64,000 nt of DNA. Source: an uncultured Clostridia bacterium. Lineage in GTDB: Bacteria > Bacillota > Clostridia > UBA1381. Under the pieces are notes generated by a model. The model searched no databases. It saw only the letters and a list, made by a program, of their open reading frames with translations, and was not told the origin of the DNA. Position 1 is the first letter of the stretch. Each line of letters opens with the position of its first letter. The position numbers and the translations under genes were made by a program. Shown in pieces: positions 1-9,641 of this stretch. The stretch is taken from NCBI GenBank assembly GCA_947591315.1, contig CANQDD010000008.1:1-64000 (forward strand), in the 5' to 3' direction.

Positions 1-2516
1 AGCTTGTATACCAGACTTTTTACCGCTTCCATGTCGATAGGTTTTGCGAGGTGTCCGTTCATTCCGGCTTCCATCGCGTCGTTTACGTCCTCGGCGAACG
101 TGTTCGCCGTCATTGCCGCAATCGGAATGTCGGCGGCGTCGGGGTGACTGCAGGCGCGTATTTGCCGCGTTGCCTCGTAGCCGTTCATTACGGGCATCTG
201 CACGTCCATGAGTATCATGTCATAGTGACCGGCGGGTGAATTTTTGAACTTCTCCACCGCCTCCGCGCCGTTTACGGCAAGGTCGCACTTCACGCCCTCG
301 GCGGCGAGCATCTCCGTTAAAATTTCGGAGTTGAGCTCGTTGTCCTCCGCTATGAGGAACAGCTTGTCCTTCATTATTGCCGCGTCGTATATGCTTTCGG
401 TCTTTTCGCTGCCTGTCGTGTCGTTTTCACCTGCGTCGGGCAGCGCGAACGACAGCTCCACGGTGAACGAGCTGCCCTTACCCGGCTTGCTTCTGACCGT
501 TATGATACCGCCCATCAAATCAACGAGGTTTTTCGTTATCGCCATACCGAGGCCTGTGCCTTGTATCTTGTTAGTGACGGAGTTTTCCTCACGGCTGAAC
601 GGCGTGAATATATGCTTCAGAAAATCACCGCTCATTCCTATACCGTTGTCGCGCACGATAAAGCGAAGCTTCACGTACTGGTCGCCCGCGTGCGGCAGTT
701 CCGTTACCATGAAGTCTACTCTGCCGTTTTCCGGCGTGTATTTTATCGCGTTGGACAAAAGGTTTATAAGTATCTGGTTTAGGCGCAGCTTATCTCCGAC
801 AAGATATTCGGGCGTTACGCCGTCCACACGCACGTTAAATTCCTGATTTTTCGCCTTCGCTTGTGGAATAAGTATAATACCGAGTTCCTCAATTATTTCC
901 TTCAGGCTGAATTTGTCAACATTCAGCGACGTTTTGCCGCTCTCTATCTTGCTCATGTCAAGCACGTCGTTTATAAGGCTTAGGAGGTGATGGCTCGACG
1001 CGGTTATTTTGCGCGTGTATTCCCTCACCTTTTCGGGATCGTCCGCCTCGTTTTCGAGCAGTACCGAAAAGCCGACGATCGCGTTCATCGGTGTGCGTAT
1101 GTCGTGCGACATGTTGGAAAGGAAGTTGCTCTTCGCCTCGTTCGCGCTGCGCGCTGCGTTAAGCGCCTCCTGCATCTGCTCGTTCATGTTTTTTTCCTGC
1201 GTGCGGTCGGACAGGACGAAAATGTACTTCCTCACATCGCGTATACTCATGTGGTACACCGTCATTCTGTACCAACGCCGCTCGCCGGTGCTTTGGTGCA
1301 TATACTCACATTCGAGGTTTATGTAACCGTTGAGCGGTATATCTTTAAGCTCGTTTGAGGGCACTATGACGCTGCCGTTTACGGCGCACTTTTCAAGCAC
1401 GCGTATATCCTTCCTTACCGCGTCGACAGGAATACCGATAAGCCGCTCGATATTCGGACTTATGTAGTCAACGCTGTAATCGGCGGCGTCGAGCATGATA
1501 AATATATCGTCAACGCTGTTTGAAAGCACGTCGAACATGCGCTCACGGTAGCGAAGCTCGGTTATGTTTTTCATTGACTGATTTTGTCCGCGTATGAGTA
1601 TGAACGCAATCGCCGCCGCGCCCACAAGCAGGAATATTATGCTTAAAACGTTCATCGTCGTTTGCTGAACCGACAAAAATCCCGCGCTCACCACGCTCTG
1701 CGGCACGACGCTCAAAAGCATATAATCCTGATAGCCCACGGGCTGGTACAGTATGCAGTGGCTCACGCCGCCGATGCCGCACTGCGTAAGTCCCGCCTCG
1801 CCGTTTTCCCAGTCGCTGCTTATTTTGTTAAATCCGTCCTCGTCCAAATCGGACGCGGCTTTTAGGTATGTGAGATAGTTTCCGAAAACGCTGCCGCCTT
1901 TTTGAGCGGATATGAGTATGGCGCCGTCCTTGTGCACGACAAAGCACGCCGCCTCGCCCGAAAACGCGTCAACTTTAAGCGATTCGGAAAGATCCTCGTT
2001 TGTGTAGCTCACGGCTATCGCGTCGTAGGCAAAGCCGTTGTACTCGCCGCCGCGCGAATGTATGACAAAAAGAGTTACGTCCCTTCCGTCGGGCAGCTTG
2101 CCGTTCGCTATCACAGGCTCGTCCGGCGCGGCAAGACCGCTCCAGGTGTCGTCCGTGGTAAAGCTGTCCGCGGCTCCGCTTACGGTCATACAGGACTTGT
2201 CCGCCGACGACAGAAAATAAAATTCCGAGAACTTCCAATATTTACGATTTTCGTTTATGCGATCCGATACCGCCGCGCCGTCACCCTCGGAGGCTGTGAT
2301 ATAATCGTCCAGACTTTTAAGCAGTCCGCGGTTACGTTCGGCAAACATACCGAACGAGCGGTTGACCTGACTGTATATCTCCTCTAAGTGGTCGGTACTG
2401 TCGTTGTAAATGCGGCGCGAAATGTAATTGAAATATACCACGCCTATCACAACGACGGCTATACCGACGGCGCACATCAGAACCGGCAGAAAAATTTTAT
2501 CAAACCGTTTTTTCAT
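1..2516 (-). CDS. Hybrid sensor histidine kinase/response regulator (3' end off window)
   Basis: Membrane sensor kinase that would autophosphorylate on His and pass phosphate to its own receiver domain. Read on the minus strand from ATG at 2516 (SD GGAGA 5 nt upstream): an N-terminal membrane helix, a roughly 230-residue extracytoplasmic sensor region (Cache-like by layout), a second helix near residues 285-305, a PAS domain, then an H-box SHDIRTP with His471 (codon 1104-1106), an ATPase domain with DNGIGMSG and GTGLGMAI, and a receiver domain with ILMDVQMP, Asp771 (codon 204-206) and the late Lys in AKPID. Only the last receiver residues, or a further Hpt/second receiver, are lost at the window edge. 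No downstream partner is visible, so the output and signal are unknown. Confidence 0.93.
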   Translation of the reverse strand, partial: MKKRFDKIFLPVLMCAVGIAVVVIGVVYFNYISRRIYNDSTDHLEEIYSQVNRSFGMFAERNRGLLKSLDDYITASEGDGAAVSDRINENRKYWKFSEFYFLSSADKSCMTVSGAADSFTTDDTWSGLAAPDEPVIANGKLPDGRDVTLFVIHSRGGEYNGFAYDAIAVSYTNEDLSESLKVDAFSGEAACFVVHKDGAILISAQKGGSVFGNYLTYLKAASDLDEDGFNKISSDWENGEAGLTQCGIGGVSHCILYQPVGYQDYMLLSVVPQSVVSAGFLSVQQTTMNVLSIIFLLVGAAAIAFILIRGQNQSMKNITELRYRERMFDVLSNSVDDIFIMLDAADYSVDYISPNIERLIGIPVDAVRKDIRVLEKCAVNGSVIVPSNELKDIPLNGYINLECEYMHQSTGERRWYRMTVYHMSIRDVRKYIFVLSDRTQEKNMNEQMQEALNAARSANEAKSNFLSNMSHDIRTPMNAIVGFSVLLENEADDPEKVREYTRKITASSHHLLSLINDVLDMSKIESGKTSLNVDKFSLKEIIEELGIILIPQAKAKNQEFNVRVDGVTPEYLVGDKLRLNQILINLLSNAIKYTPENGRVDFMVTELPHAGDQYVKLRFIVRDNGIGMSGDFLKHIFTPFSREENSVTNKIQGTGLGMAITKNLVDLMGGIITVRSKPGKGSSFTVELSFALPDAGENDTTGSEKTESIYDAAIMKDKLFLIAEDNELNSEILTEMLAAEGVKCDLAVNGAEAVEKFKNSPAGHYDMILMDVQMPVMNGYEATRQIRACSHPDAADIPIAAMTANTFAEDVNDAMEAGMNGHLAKPIDMEAVKSLVYK

Positions 2517-2558
2517 AACATTCTCCAATGCTTTTTACGTGTATAATCTACCTATTTT

Positions 2559-2587
2559 ATTCTATCATACGCACCGTGAAAAGTCAA
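2559..2587 (-). promoter_or_regulatory. Promoter of the hybrid kinase gene
   Basis: On the minus strand, -35 TTGACT (2582-2587), a 17-nt spacer and -10 TAGAAT (2559-2564), ending about 43 nt before the kinase start codon. Confidence 0.6.
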
Positions 2588-2607
2588 TCGGGATAAAACG
2601 CGCACGC

Positions 2608-2633
2608 AAAAAGGGCGCGGATATTCCGCGCCC
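2608..2633 (-). terminator. Terminator after the RCC1-like gene
   Basis: GGGCGCGGA/TCCGCGCCC perfect 9-bp stem with a 3-nt loop, followed on the minus strand by a T-run (2608-2612). It lies just downstream of the secreted-protein gene and before the kinase promoter. Confidence 0.8.
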
Positions 2634-2647
2634 CGTTTAAGTCGTAT

Positions 2648-4477
2648 TTATTCGCCGACCTTGTACGATACCTCTCTGTATACCTTGTCGCACATTGTAA
2701 AATCGGGTATGCTTCCGTCAATTTGCCTGTCGAAAAACCGGCGCGTCCTGCCGCGGTACCAAAGCGTGCCGTCCGTTTTTATGATATAGAGTGCGCCGTC
2801 GTATATGTAATCGCGCACGTCCTCCGCGACCTTCGTCGGCGTTAAAATATTGTCGCCGCCGTTTTTGTCGATAGCTCCCGCGTTATTCGCGCCCCACGCG
2901 TACAAATCGCCGTTTTCCTTGAGCGCGAGCACGACCTCTGAACCCGCGCTGCACGAAACAAAACCGTCACCCATTTTAACTCCCGTGTCATGCAGGAATT
3001 TGGTGTAATCTATGCCGTTGTCCGGCGATTCGACAACGCCTTTTTCGCCGTTATAGCTTGTGCCGAGCACGTACACCGAGCCGTCGTTTTTGATGTACGC
3101 CATCGTAAGACCGTCATTGCTTGACACGTATGACACATCGTCGGCGCACTTTACCGGCGCGGACAGATCCTCGCCGTCGATCCAGCCGTAACCGAGCGTC
3201 TGTTGTGAGTTTGAGCGGTAAACCCACGCGCTGCCGTCATTTTTGAGGTATATCACGTAGCTTTCGCCGTCGAACGCTTTAACGTCCGTGTCAACGACGC
3301 GCGGTGCGTTTCCGTCGTGCATATCCTCGTAAAGCGTGCCGTTTTCTATGTACTTGTCGCTGTCCGTCTCGGGATTTGAAACAGCCACCGCATGAACGTA
3401 ATCGGGCCCGTAGGGAAGCGTGTACGATACGCCGTCCTCGGTCACAACGTTTGCGCCGTAGTCACCTATAAACCGGTCAAACTTCGGCAGACCGTCCTCC
3501 GGCGCGATGTTGTAATCGCCGTCGGTAACGGTCGTATACTCGTATATATCGGTGTTTTTTATACCGTAGAGATAACCGTTGTCCGTCTGTGCGCGGCACT
3601 CCGTTCCCGTGGCGCGCTCCGCGCTGTCAGAGTACATTTTGTCGTAGTCCAGTGTGGATATGCAGCAGTAAAGCGTGTCGGGATTTACATGGTAATCGCT
3701 GTATGAGACGCTGTAATTTACCTTTGTGTTGCCCACGCCGCGGTCAATATACGTTCCGAGGCTGCTGCCGCGTATAACCTCGTATGTGCCGTCGGTGCGG
3801 TAAATGCCGTCCTTTTCACCGGCGGTAAAGTGCGCGGTAGTTACGATGTTGTTCACTCTGTCCTCGTCCGCGCTCCTGTCGGTCATAACGCCGATGCCGT
3901 CGGGCTTGCCGTCCTTTACCTGACCGTGATACGTCACGCCGTCGGAAAGCGTCAAATCCGTCATACCCTCCGCGACGCTAAGCTCGTCGTCGAGACGCTT
4001 CGATATAACGTCGATACTCGCGAGCCGCTTACCGTCGTCGTAGCTTACGTACGCGACGCTTTCGAGGTCGCGGAATTTTACGAGCGTTTCGCCGTCGATG
4101 TTGCAGGCGTGGATTTCCGCGCCGTTCACGTATGTCTTTATATCGGTGGAATACACGTCGTACAATTTTTGATTGAACGGTATATCCGATTTTTTTGTGT
4201 TTATTTCCTCTGCGGACGGTATCATTCTCGCCGCGCTGTCGTCGGGCGTGATTTTGAGCGTGCGGGCATTTTCGTCCCACGCAACGTCAAAGCCGTAACC
4301 GCGCAAGTCCTCGGCTTTTATGTATGTGCTGTCGGATATGTTGTACGATTTTATCGGGCAGCCGTCTATCAGCGCGCCGATGTCGGTCGTGTACACCGCG
4401 CCGATTATTTCCGCACGCGCCGCTATTCCGCCGAACACGCATATTGCAGCCGCGGCGGTTATCAGCAGTTTTTTCAT
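2648..4477 (-). CDS. Secreted protein with stalk-type repeats, MORN-like motif and RCC1-like repeats
   Basis: Exported protein of unknown role, about 609 residues. I chose ATG 4477 because AGAGAGG lies 8 nt upstream; an in-frame GTG at 4486 overlaps that SD. A signal peptide (MKKLLITAAAAICVFGG, Ala-rich cleavage site) is followed by two related units of the form VY(T/S)TDI..(L/Y)(I/V).G..I...NI, resembling the stalk domains of copper-amine-oxidase-N-like proteins. Around residue 195 there is a MORN-like LSDGVTYHGQVKDGKPDG. The C-terminal half has RCC1/propeller-like pieces (VLALKENGDLYAWGANN, YIIKTDGTLWYRG). It probably acts outside the cell by protein contacts. No enzyme motif is visible. 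Confidence 0.75.
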   Translation of the reverse strand: MKKLLITAAAAICVFGGIAARAEIIGAVYTTDIGALIDGCPIKSYNISDSTYIKAEDLRGYGFDVAWDENARTLKITPDDSAARMIPSAEEINTKKSDIPFNQKLYDVYSTDIKTYVNGAEIHACNIDGETLVKFRDLESVAYVSYDDGKRLASIDVISKRLDDELSVAEGMTDLTLSDGVTYHGQVKDGKPDGIGVMTDRSADEDRVNNIVTTAHFTAGEKDGIYRTDGTYEVIRGSSLGTYIDRGVGNTKVNYSVSYSDYHVNPDTLYCCISTLDYDKMYSDSAERATGTECRAQTDNGYLYGIKNTDIYEYTTVTDGDYNIAPEDGLPKFDRFIGDYGANVVTEDGVSYTLPYGPDYVHAVAVSNPETDSDKYIENGTLYEDMHDGNAPRVVDTDVKAFDGESYVIYLKNDGSAWVYRSNSQQTLGYGWIDGEDLSAPVKCADDVSYVSSNDGLTMAYIKNDGSVYVLGTSYNGEKGVVESPDNGIDYTKFLHDTGVKMGDGFVSCSAGSEVVLALKENGDLYAWGANNAGAIDKNGGDNILTPTKVAEDVRDYIYDGALYIIKTDGTLWYRGRTRRFFDRQIDGSIPDFTMCDKVYREVSYKVGE

Positions 4478-4514
4478 TTTATGCACCTCTCTAAAGTTAT
4501 AATACGTTATAGTT

Positions 4515-4543
4515 ATTGTAACATATTCTCGTGCGTTTGTAAA
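4515..4543 (-). promoter_or_regulatory. Promoter of the RCC1-like secreted protein gene
   Basis: Minus-strand -35 TTTACA (4538-4543), 17-nt spacer, -10 TACAAT (4515-4520), about 38 nt before the ATG at 4477. Confidence 0.5.
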
Positions 4544-4571
4544 TATGTTTTTGTAAATTGCACATATATGA

Positions 4572-4687
4572 AGGCCCCCTTGTCAAAGGGGGCTGTCAGC
4601 GTAGCTGACTGGGGGATTCCTTTTTGAATTTCATAATGAATCCCTCCACCGCCTTCGGCGGTCCCCCTCCCTTTAACAAGGGAGGCT
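4572..4687. repeat. Dispersed palindromic intergenic repeat, copy A
   Basis: Imperfect palindrome of nested stems (GGCCCCCTT...AAGGGGGC, CCGCCTTCGGCGG, CTCCCTTT..AAGGGAGG) filling most of the 306-nt gap between the secreted protein and the DUF5662 gene. The same design recurs near 7.7, 33.1, 45.4 and 58.9 kb. No gene is visible in the gap. Confidence 0.6.
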
Positions 4688-4782
4688 TACACTATCACGT
4701 ATTTTATATATTTTTGTTGTAATTTTTCTTTTTTTATGATAAGATATATACTGACGTAGAATTTTTTTGAGAGGCAAGGCTT

Positions 4783-5304
4783 ATGCTGCATTTTATAAAA
4801 CATTTCCGCACGATAACGCGCCACAGGCACAAGGTAATATACCACTGCATGAAATGCGGTATATTCTGGCAGGGACTTAGGCACGATTTATCGAAATACT
4901 CGCCCACGGAATTTCTGCCGGGCGCGCGGTTCTACCTCGGCGACAGAAGTCCGACGGAGGCGGAGCGGCGCGAGTACGGATACTCCATGGCGTGGATACA
5001 CCACAAGGGACGCAACAAGCATCATTTCGAGTACTGGACGGACTACAGCAACGCGACGCACCGCATGGAAGCCGTTGAAATGCCGCTTCGGTACGTTAAA
5101 GAGATGTTCTGTGACCGCGTAGCGGCGGGCAAGATATATCAGGGCGACAAGTACACCGACCACAACCCGATAGACTACTTTGAAAAGGGCAACGCGAAAA
5201 ATCTCATGCACCCGAAAACAGCCGCATTATTGGAAAGCTGGCTGCGTATGCTTCTTGACGAGGGCGAGGAAAAAACCTTCGCATACATAAAATCACTTAA
5301 GTAA
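4783..5304 (+). CDS. DUF5662 family protein
   Basis: 173-residue cytoplasmic protein rich in conserved histidines: CMKCGIFWQGLRHDLSKYSP near residues 30-49 and an IHHKGRNKHHFEYW block near 75-90. This pattern matches my memory of the DUF5662 family, whose biochemical role is not established; the HD..H..HH layout suggests a metal site. GAGAGG precedes the ATG by about 9 nt. It ends 15 nt before the cardiolipin synthase gene and so probably shares its transcript. Confidence 0.75.
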   Translation: MLHFIKHFRTITRHRHKVIYHCMKCGIFWQGLRHDLSKYSPTEFLPGARFYLGDRSPTEAERREYGYSMAWIHHKGRNKHHFEYWTDYSNATHRMEAVEMPLRYVKEMFCDRVAAGKIYQGDKYTDHNPIDYFEKGNAKNLMHPKTAALLESWLRMLLDEGEEKTFAYIKSLK

Positions 5305-5319
5305 AGGATATAAAAGCAA

Positions 5320-6858
5320 ATGAAAAAGCTTAACCGACTTCTTTATTCAAACAAGCTGTTCGCGCTTATTATGCTGCTGCTTCAGGTCACGGCTTTTGTT
5401 TTCATGTATATATGGATTTCGGATTACTCAAACGTCCTCATCGGCTTCACGACAGTTTTCAGCGCGGTGCTCATAATTATCGAGGTAAACCGCGAAAGCG
5501 AGCCGACGTTTCAAATGACATGGGTGATGCTTATCGCGATTTTCCCCGTGTTCGGCGGACTTTTTTACCTGTTTATGCGAATGCGCACAGTCGCGTGGAA
5601 CATAAAGGACGATTACGACAACATTCACGAGGCTAATATGCTGTACCTCGAAAAGGACTCGGAGCTTGAAAAACGTCTCGACACCATGGACAGGCGCGAA
5701 AGCGACTTTGTGAGGTATCTCGAAAAGTACGGCGGTTCGCCGGCGTACGAGGAAACTACGGTTCAGTATTTCCCGTCGGGCAGACGTATGTTTGAGGATA
5801 TGAAGCGCGAGCTTATGCGCGCGGAGAAATTTATATTCATGGAGTTTTTCATCATAAACACCACGAGCCGTATGTGGTCGGAAATACTCGAAATACTCCG
5901 CGCAAAAGCCAAGCAGGGCGTTGAGGTCAGAGTTCTTTACGACGCTATGGGCTGCATTACCACCATGCCGCGCCACTATGACGAATACCTCGGACGGCTC
6001 GGTATACAGGCGCGTATATTTTCGCCTATCGTGCCGCTCATCTCCACGCACCAAAACAACCGCGACCACCGCAAAATACTCGTCGTGGACGGAGAGTGTG
6101 CGTTTTCGGGCGGTATAAATATCGCGGATGAATATATAGGCGAAAAAATGCGGTTCGGTCACTGGAAGGACGCGGGCTTTATGATGCGCGGCAAGGGCGT
6201 GGCGGGCTTTACCTCGATGTTCCTCGACATGTGGAACGTAAACAGCGAAAAAATTGAGGACGGCGGAAAGTACATTCTTTCATCGTCGGGCGTTGAAACG
6301 GAGCATGACGGCTTTGTTGTGCCGTTTTCGGACGCGCCGTTCTCCGACGATATGCAGATAGGCAAGCGCGCGTACCTTCACAACCTCGAAAGCGCGACGG
6401 ATTACGTGTATATAATGACGCCGTACCTCGTTATCGACAACGAGATGTACGAGAGCATGAAGTACGCGGCGCAGAGGGGTGTGGACGTTAAAATAATCAT
6501 GCCGCACATTCCCGATAAGGCGTACGCGCTGTATCTGGCGCGGACGTATTACAAGGAGCTTTTGAGGGCGGGTATAGAAATTTACGAGTACACGCCCGGC
6601 TTTGTCCACTCGAAAATATCGGTAAGCGACGGGCGGCGTGCGATAGTCGGCACGATCAACCACGACTACCGCAGTCTGTATCTGCATTACGAGTGCGCGG
6701 CGTACATGATGGACTTACCCGCGATTTTGGACGTTGAGCGCGATTTTAAGGACACGCTCGAAAAGTGCCAAAAAATAACCGTGGAGGACATAAAGAAATT
6801 CAAAATAACAACGCGGCTTATAGGTCACATTACGCGGCTTGTCGCGCCGCTTATCTAA
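5320..6858 (+). CDS. cls: Cardiolipin synthase (phospholipase D family)
   Basis: Membrane enzyme that condenses two phosphatidylglycerols to cardiolipin and glycerol. The 512-residue protein has two N-terminal membrane helices (about 12-32 and 38-58, then a third hydrophobic stretch at 70-88), the usual bacterial Cls layout and length. Both HKD motifs are intact: NRDHRKILVVDG followed by FSGGINIADEY (first), and FVHSKISVSDGRRAIVGTIN (second). It lies 15 nt after the DUF5662 gene and 15 nt before nadE, consistent with one operon. Alternative members of the PLD superfamily are unlikely given the helices plus twin HKD. Confidence 0.95.
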   Translation: MKKLNRLLYSNKLFALIMLLLQVTAFVFMYIWISDYSNVLIGFTTVFSAVLIIIEVNRESEPTFQMTWVMLIAIFPVFGGLFYLFMRMRTVAWNIKDDYDNIHEANMLYLEKDSELEKRLDTMDRRESDFVRYLEKYGGSPAYEETTVQYFPSGRRMFEDMKRELMRAEKFIFMEFFIINTTSRMWSEILEILRAKAKQGVEVRVLYDAMGCITTMPRHYDEYLGRLGIQARIFSPIVPLISTHQNNRDHRKILVVDGECAFSGGINIADEYIGEKMRFGHWKDAGFMMRGKGVAGFTSMFLDMWNVNSEKIEDGGKYILSSSGVETEHDGFVVPFSDAPFSDDMQIGKRAYLHNLESATDYVYIMTPYLVIDNEMYESMKYAAQRGVDVKIIMPHIPDKAYALYLARTYYKELLRAGIEIYEYTPGFVHSKISVSDGRRAIVGTINHDYRSLYLHYECAAYMMDLPAILDVERDFKDTLEKCQKITVEDIKKFKITTRLIGHITRLVAPLI

Positions 6859-6873
6859 AAGGAGGTAATCAAA

Positions 6874-7605
6874 ATGACTGACTGGGAAAAGGTAAAAAAT
6901 GACTGCGTGGAATGGGTGCGCAGCTTTTTTGAGGAGAACGGCAAGGGCTGCAGCGCCGTTGTCGGAATATCGGGCGGCAAGGACAGCTCGGTAACGGCGG
7001 CGCTGTGCGTCGAGGCGCTCGGCAAGGACAGGGTTATAGGAGTGCTTATGCCGTGCGGCGAGCAAAAGGATATTGACTCGGCATACACGCTCGTGAACCA
7101 CCTCGGAATAAAGCATTACGTGGTCAATATAAAGGACGCGGTCGACGGTTTGCTCGGCAGTATGCCGAAGGATATGGAAATTTCAAATCAAACGCGCGTA
7201 AACCTGCCCGCGAGAATAAGAATGGCGACGCTTTACGCCGTGTCGCAGAGCAATAACGGCAGAGTCGCGAACACGTGCAACCTCTCCGAGGACTGGGTAG
7301 GCTACTCCACACGCTACGGCGACGCGGCGGGTGATTTTTCGCCGCTTGCGCATCTCACCGTTACGGAGGTTAGGACGATAGGCAATATTCTCGGTCTGCC
7401 GTCGTCGCTCGTGAATAAGGTTCCCACCGACGGCTTGAGCGGTAAAACCGATGAAGATAATCTCGGCTTCACATACGCGGAGCTTGACAGGTATATCCGC
7501 ACCGGCGAAATCGACGACGCGGATAAAAAGAAGCTGATAGACACGAAGCATAAAAATAATTTGTTTAAGCTTCAGCTTATGCCGAGCTTTGAACCGGAAC
7601 TGTAA
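6874..7605 (+). CDS. nadE: Ammonia-dependent NAD+ synthetase
   Basis: Catalyses ATP-dependent amidation of nicotinic acid adenine dinucleotide to NAD+. At 243 residues it is the short, ammonia-dependent type without a glutaminase domain. The PP-loop SGGKDSSV sits near residue 35, with later family motifs NQTRVNLPARIRMATLYA, NTCNLSEDWVGYSTRYGD and TDGLSGKTDEDNLGFTY. AAAAGGAGG lies 10 nt before the ATG. It follows cls by 15 nt and is closed by the hairpin at 7615-7640. Confidence 0.95.
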   Translation: MTDWEKVKNDCVEWVRSFFEENGKGCSAVVGISGGKDSSVTAALCVEALGKDRVIGVLMPCGEQKDIDSAYTLVNHLGIKHYVVNIKDAVDGLLGSMPKDMEISNQTRVNLPARIRMATLYAVSQSNNGRVANTCNLSEDWVGYSTRYGDAAGDFSPLAHLTVTEVRTIGNILGLPSSLVNKVPTDGLSGKTDEDNLGFTYAELDRYIRTGEIDDADKKKLIDTKHKNNLFKLQLMPSFEPEL

Positions 7606-7614
7606 AAAGGACGT

Positions 7615-7640
7615 AAAAAAGACGCGCAAGCGTCTTTTTT
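7615..7640 (+). terminator. Terminator after nadE
   Basis: AAAAAAGACGC/GCGTCTTTTTT stem with a GCAA loop and T-run, 10 nt after the stop codon. Confidence 0.85.
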
Positions 7641-7660
7641 TATGAAATGTTGTTTTATTC

Positions 7661-7900
7661 GGGCGACCGTAAAGGTCGCTCTACGTCGGGCGGTCGATGA
7701 CCGCCCCTACGACATACGATTTCAAAATTACGGATGTAGGGGCGGCTATTAGCCGCCCGCAAGGCTCCCCTTGAGGGGAGCTGGCGCCGGAGGCGACGGA
7801 GAGGTGGCTTTTTGTTTCCCATTGCCACCTCTCCGTCATTGCTGCGCAATGACACCTCTCCTCAAGGAGAGGCATACAGTGCGGTCGCCCGCAAGATCGC
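7661..7900. repeat. Dispersed palindromic intergenic repeat, copy B (composite)
   Basis: Composite of stems such as GGGCGGTC/GACCGCCC, GGGGCGGC/GCCGCCC, CTCCCCTTGAGGGGAG and CCTCTCC...GGAGAGG. It is the same family as the repeats near 45.4 and 58.9 kb but in the opposite orientation. It fills most of the 534-nt gap between nadE and the sigma factor gene; I see no gene there. Confidence 0.6.
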
Positions 7901-8028
7901 TCATAAATTTTTCTTATAAATTCCGCGCGATTATGCTACATATGGTTTGGTGGTAACATTTTTGCTGCCCTATACGACGTGAGCTTCCTTTCCAAGTAAA
8001 TACTGCGACAGCAAATCACATAATTTTC

Positions 8029-8059
8029 AAAAACACGGTTTATTTCAGCCGTGTTTTTT
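8029..8059 (+). terminator. Hairpin terminator upstream of the ECF sigma gene
   Basis: AAAAACACGG/CCGTGTTTTT stem with a 10-nt loop and T-run. It has A/T runs on both sides, so could act in both directions. It sits about 80 nt before the sigma factor ATG. Confidence 0.55.
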
Positions 8060-8138
8060 GATATACTTAAAAAAGAAAAAATTTTTTGCAACCTTTTGGG
8101 GTGCTTCTTAGTATTTATTATGAAGGGAGGGGGATTTA

Positions 8139-8630
8139 ATGACGGATAAAGGGCTATGTATAGATATGACCGACGAGGAAATAATACGCGCGCATTTTGA
8201 CATGGTTTACCGCCTCGCGCTGTCGCAGACGAAAAATCGCGCAAACGCGGAGGACGTGACGCAGGAGGTTTTCCTGAGATTTGTCGAAAACCGCAGAAAG
8301 CTCACGAGCGCGGAACATATAAAGGCGTGGCTTATACGCGTCACGATAAACTGTTCAAAAAGCGTGTTTATGAATTCATGGTTCAAAAAGACCGTTCCGC
8401 TGACAGAGGAACTGACGTTCGATACTCCCGAAAAGAGCGAGGTATATTACGCCGTGCAGACCCTTCCTTCAAAATACCGCACGGTGATACACCTGTTCTA
8501 TTACGAGGATATGAGCGTTGAGGAAATCTCGCGGTGTCTTTCCATGAACCCGTCAACCGTTAAATCCCGCCTCTTCAGGGGCAGAGAGATGCTCCGAAAC
8601 GAGCTGAAAGGAGGTTATGACTTTGTTTAG
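8139..8630 (+). CDS. ECF-type RNA polymerase sigma factor
   Basis: 163-residue sigma-70 family factor with regions 2 and 4 only. Region 2 runs about residues 15-85 (AHFDMVYRLALSQTKNRANA then EDVTQEVFLRF), and region 4 about 105-155 (LPSKYRTVIHLFYYEDMSVE then a helix-turn-helix with NPSTVKSRLFRGREML). GGGAGGGGG lies just upstream of the ATG. Its 3' end overlaps the next gene by 14 nt, indicating translational coupling to a membrane protein that is the likely anti-sigma factor. Targets are unknown; the SLH-vWA gene in the same operon is an obvious one. Confidence 0.92.
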   Translation: MTDKGLCIDMTDEEIIRAHFDMVYRLALSQTKNRANAEDVTQEVFLRFVENRRKLTSAEHIKAWLIRVTINCSKSVFMNSWFKKTVPLTEELTFDTPEKSEVYYAVQTLPSKYRTVIHLFYYEDMSVEEISRCLSMNPSTVKSRLFRGREMLRNELKGGYDFV

Positions 8631-9624
8631 GAAATACTACAAGGAAGCCAATGACTCGATCAAGCCGAGCGAGGATTTCGTAAACAGCGTTATACGTGAC
8701 GTGAAAAATCATAAGCCTCCTTTACGCGCTCGTTACACGCAATATGCGGCTGTGGCTGCCGCGGCGGTCGTCGTTGTGACGGGAGCGGTCACGGCGCTGC
8801 CGCTGCTGCAAAGGGCGCAGCGTGACGGCGGCGAGGGTATTGTGATTGAGGAAAGGGCTACGGAAAGCGGCTCAACAGCCGCACCCTCCCGTACCGCCGT
8901 GCCCGCGCCCGCCGCGGTGAACGAAAAATCCGGGGACGCGCAAAATTCGGTACAATCATCCATACAAAAGCCGGAAACGGCAGACGCACCTTCCCATAAT
9001 ACAAGTGAAAGTTCATATAGCGTCCCCGGTAATGTTTCGCGTAATACGGAAGAAACGGCGGCAGATGAACCGTCGGGTGAATATAATGACGAGCATAAGG
9101 AAGATATAAAAGAAGCCGAGCCGAAAGCGTCGGCTGAACCTACCATTGACGGGCAGACCGAAACAACGGACGAAACAGCAGCCGCGCCGACCGAAACTGA
9201 AAACGGTGAAAACGACGCGGGCGCAAACAGCGGCGGTTCTTCCGCAAGCTATATACTCGGCGAATCGGACGAGGTTATAAAGCCGAAAAACACCGCGCCG
9301 GAGGATATGACGCCGTACAGTAAAAAACAGGATTTGTCGGACATTTCCGCCGCCGATACGGAGGCGATCGACGACGCGGATATTCCGTGTCCCGACGGCT
9401 ACTACTGCATAGACGCGTCGCCGAACGGCTACACCTTCAAAAACGACGACGGCGCGGTAATATCGGTGACGGTAAATTACGGCGGCGCGGATAGAGAGCC
9501 GTACATCACGGAAGATGACGGCAGCATTTACGCTGTGTTTACATCGTTCGGACTGAGCGTGACGATAAACGCTTACGGCGCGGATATGGCGGCCGTTGAA
9601 GAGATTATAAACCAATTCAGATAA
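8617..9624 (+). CDS. Probable transmembrane anti-sigma factor
   Basis: 335-residue single-pass protein. A cytoplasmic N-terminus of about 45 residues precedes one hydrophobic helix (AAVAAAAVVVVTGAVTALPL, about 45-64). Then comes a long Ser/Thr/Glu/Pro-rich low-complexity stretch (about 70-240) and a folded C-terminal domain of about 90 residues beginning near DGYYCIDASPNGYTF. The 14-nt overlap with the sigma gene and the strong AAAGGAGGT support co-translation. The family is not recognised by name, and anti-sigma function is inferred from position and topology. It may hold the sigma factor at the membrane until the extracellular domain senses a signal. Confidence 0.7.
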   Translation: MTLFRKYYKEANDSIKPSEDFVNSVIRDVKNHKPPLRARYTQYAAVAAAAVVVVTGAVTALPLLQRAQRDGGEGIVIEERATESGSTAAPSRTAVPAPAAVNEKSGDAQNSVQSSIQKPETADAPSHNTSESSYSVPGNVSRNTEETAADEPSGEYNDEHKEDIKEAEPKASAEPTIDGQTETTDETAAAPTETENGENDAGANSGGSSASYILGESDEVIKPKNTAPEDMTPYSKKQDLSDISAADTEAIDDADIPCPDGYYCIDASPNGYTFKNDDGAVISVTVNYGGADREPYITEDDGSIYAVFTSFGLSVTINAYGADMAAVEEIINQFR

Positions 9625-9641
9625 GAAAGGACGGATCACAC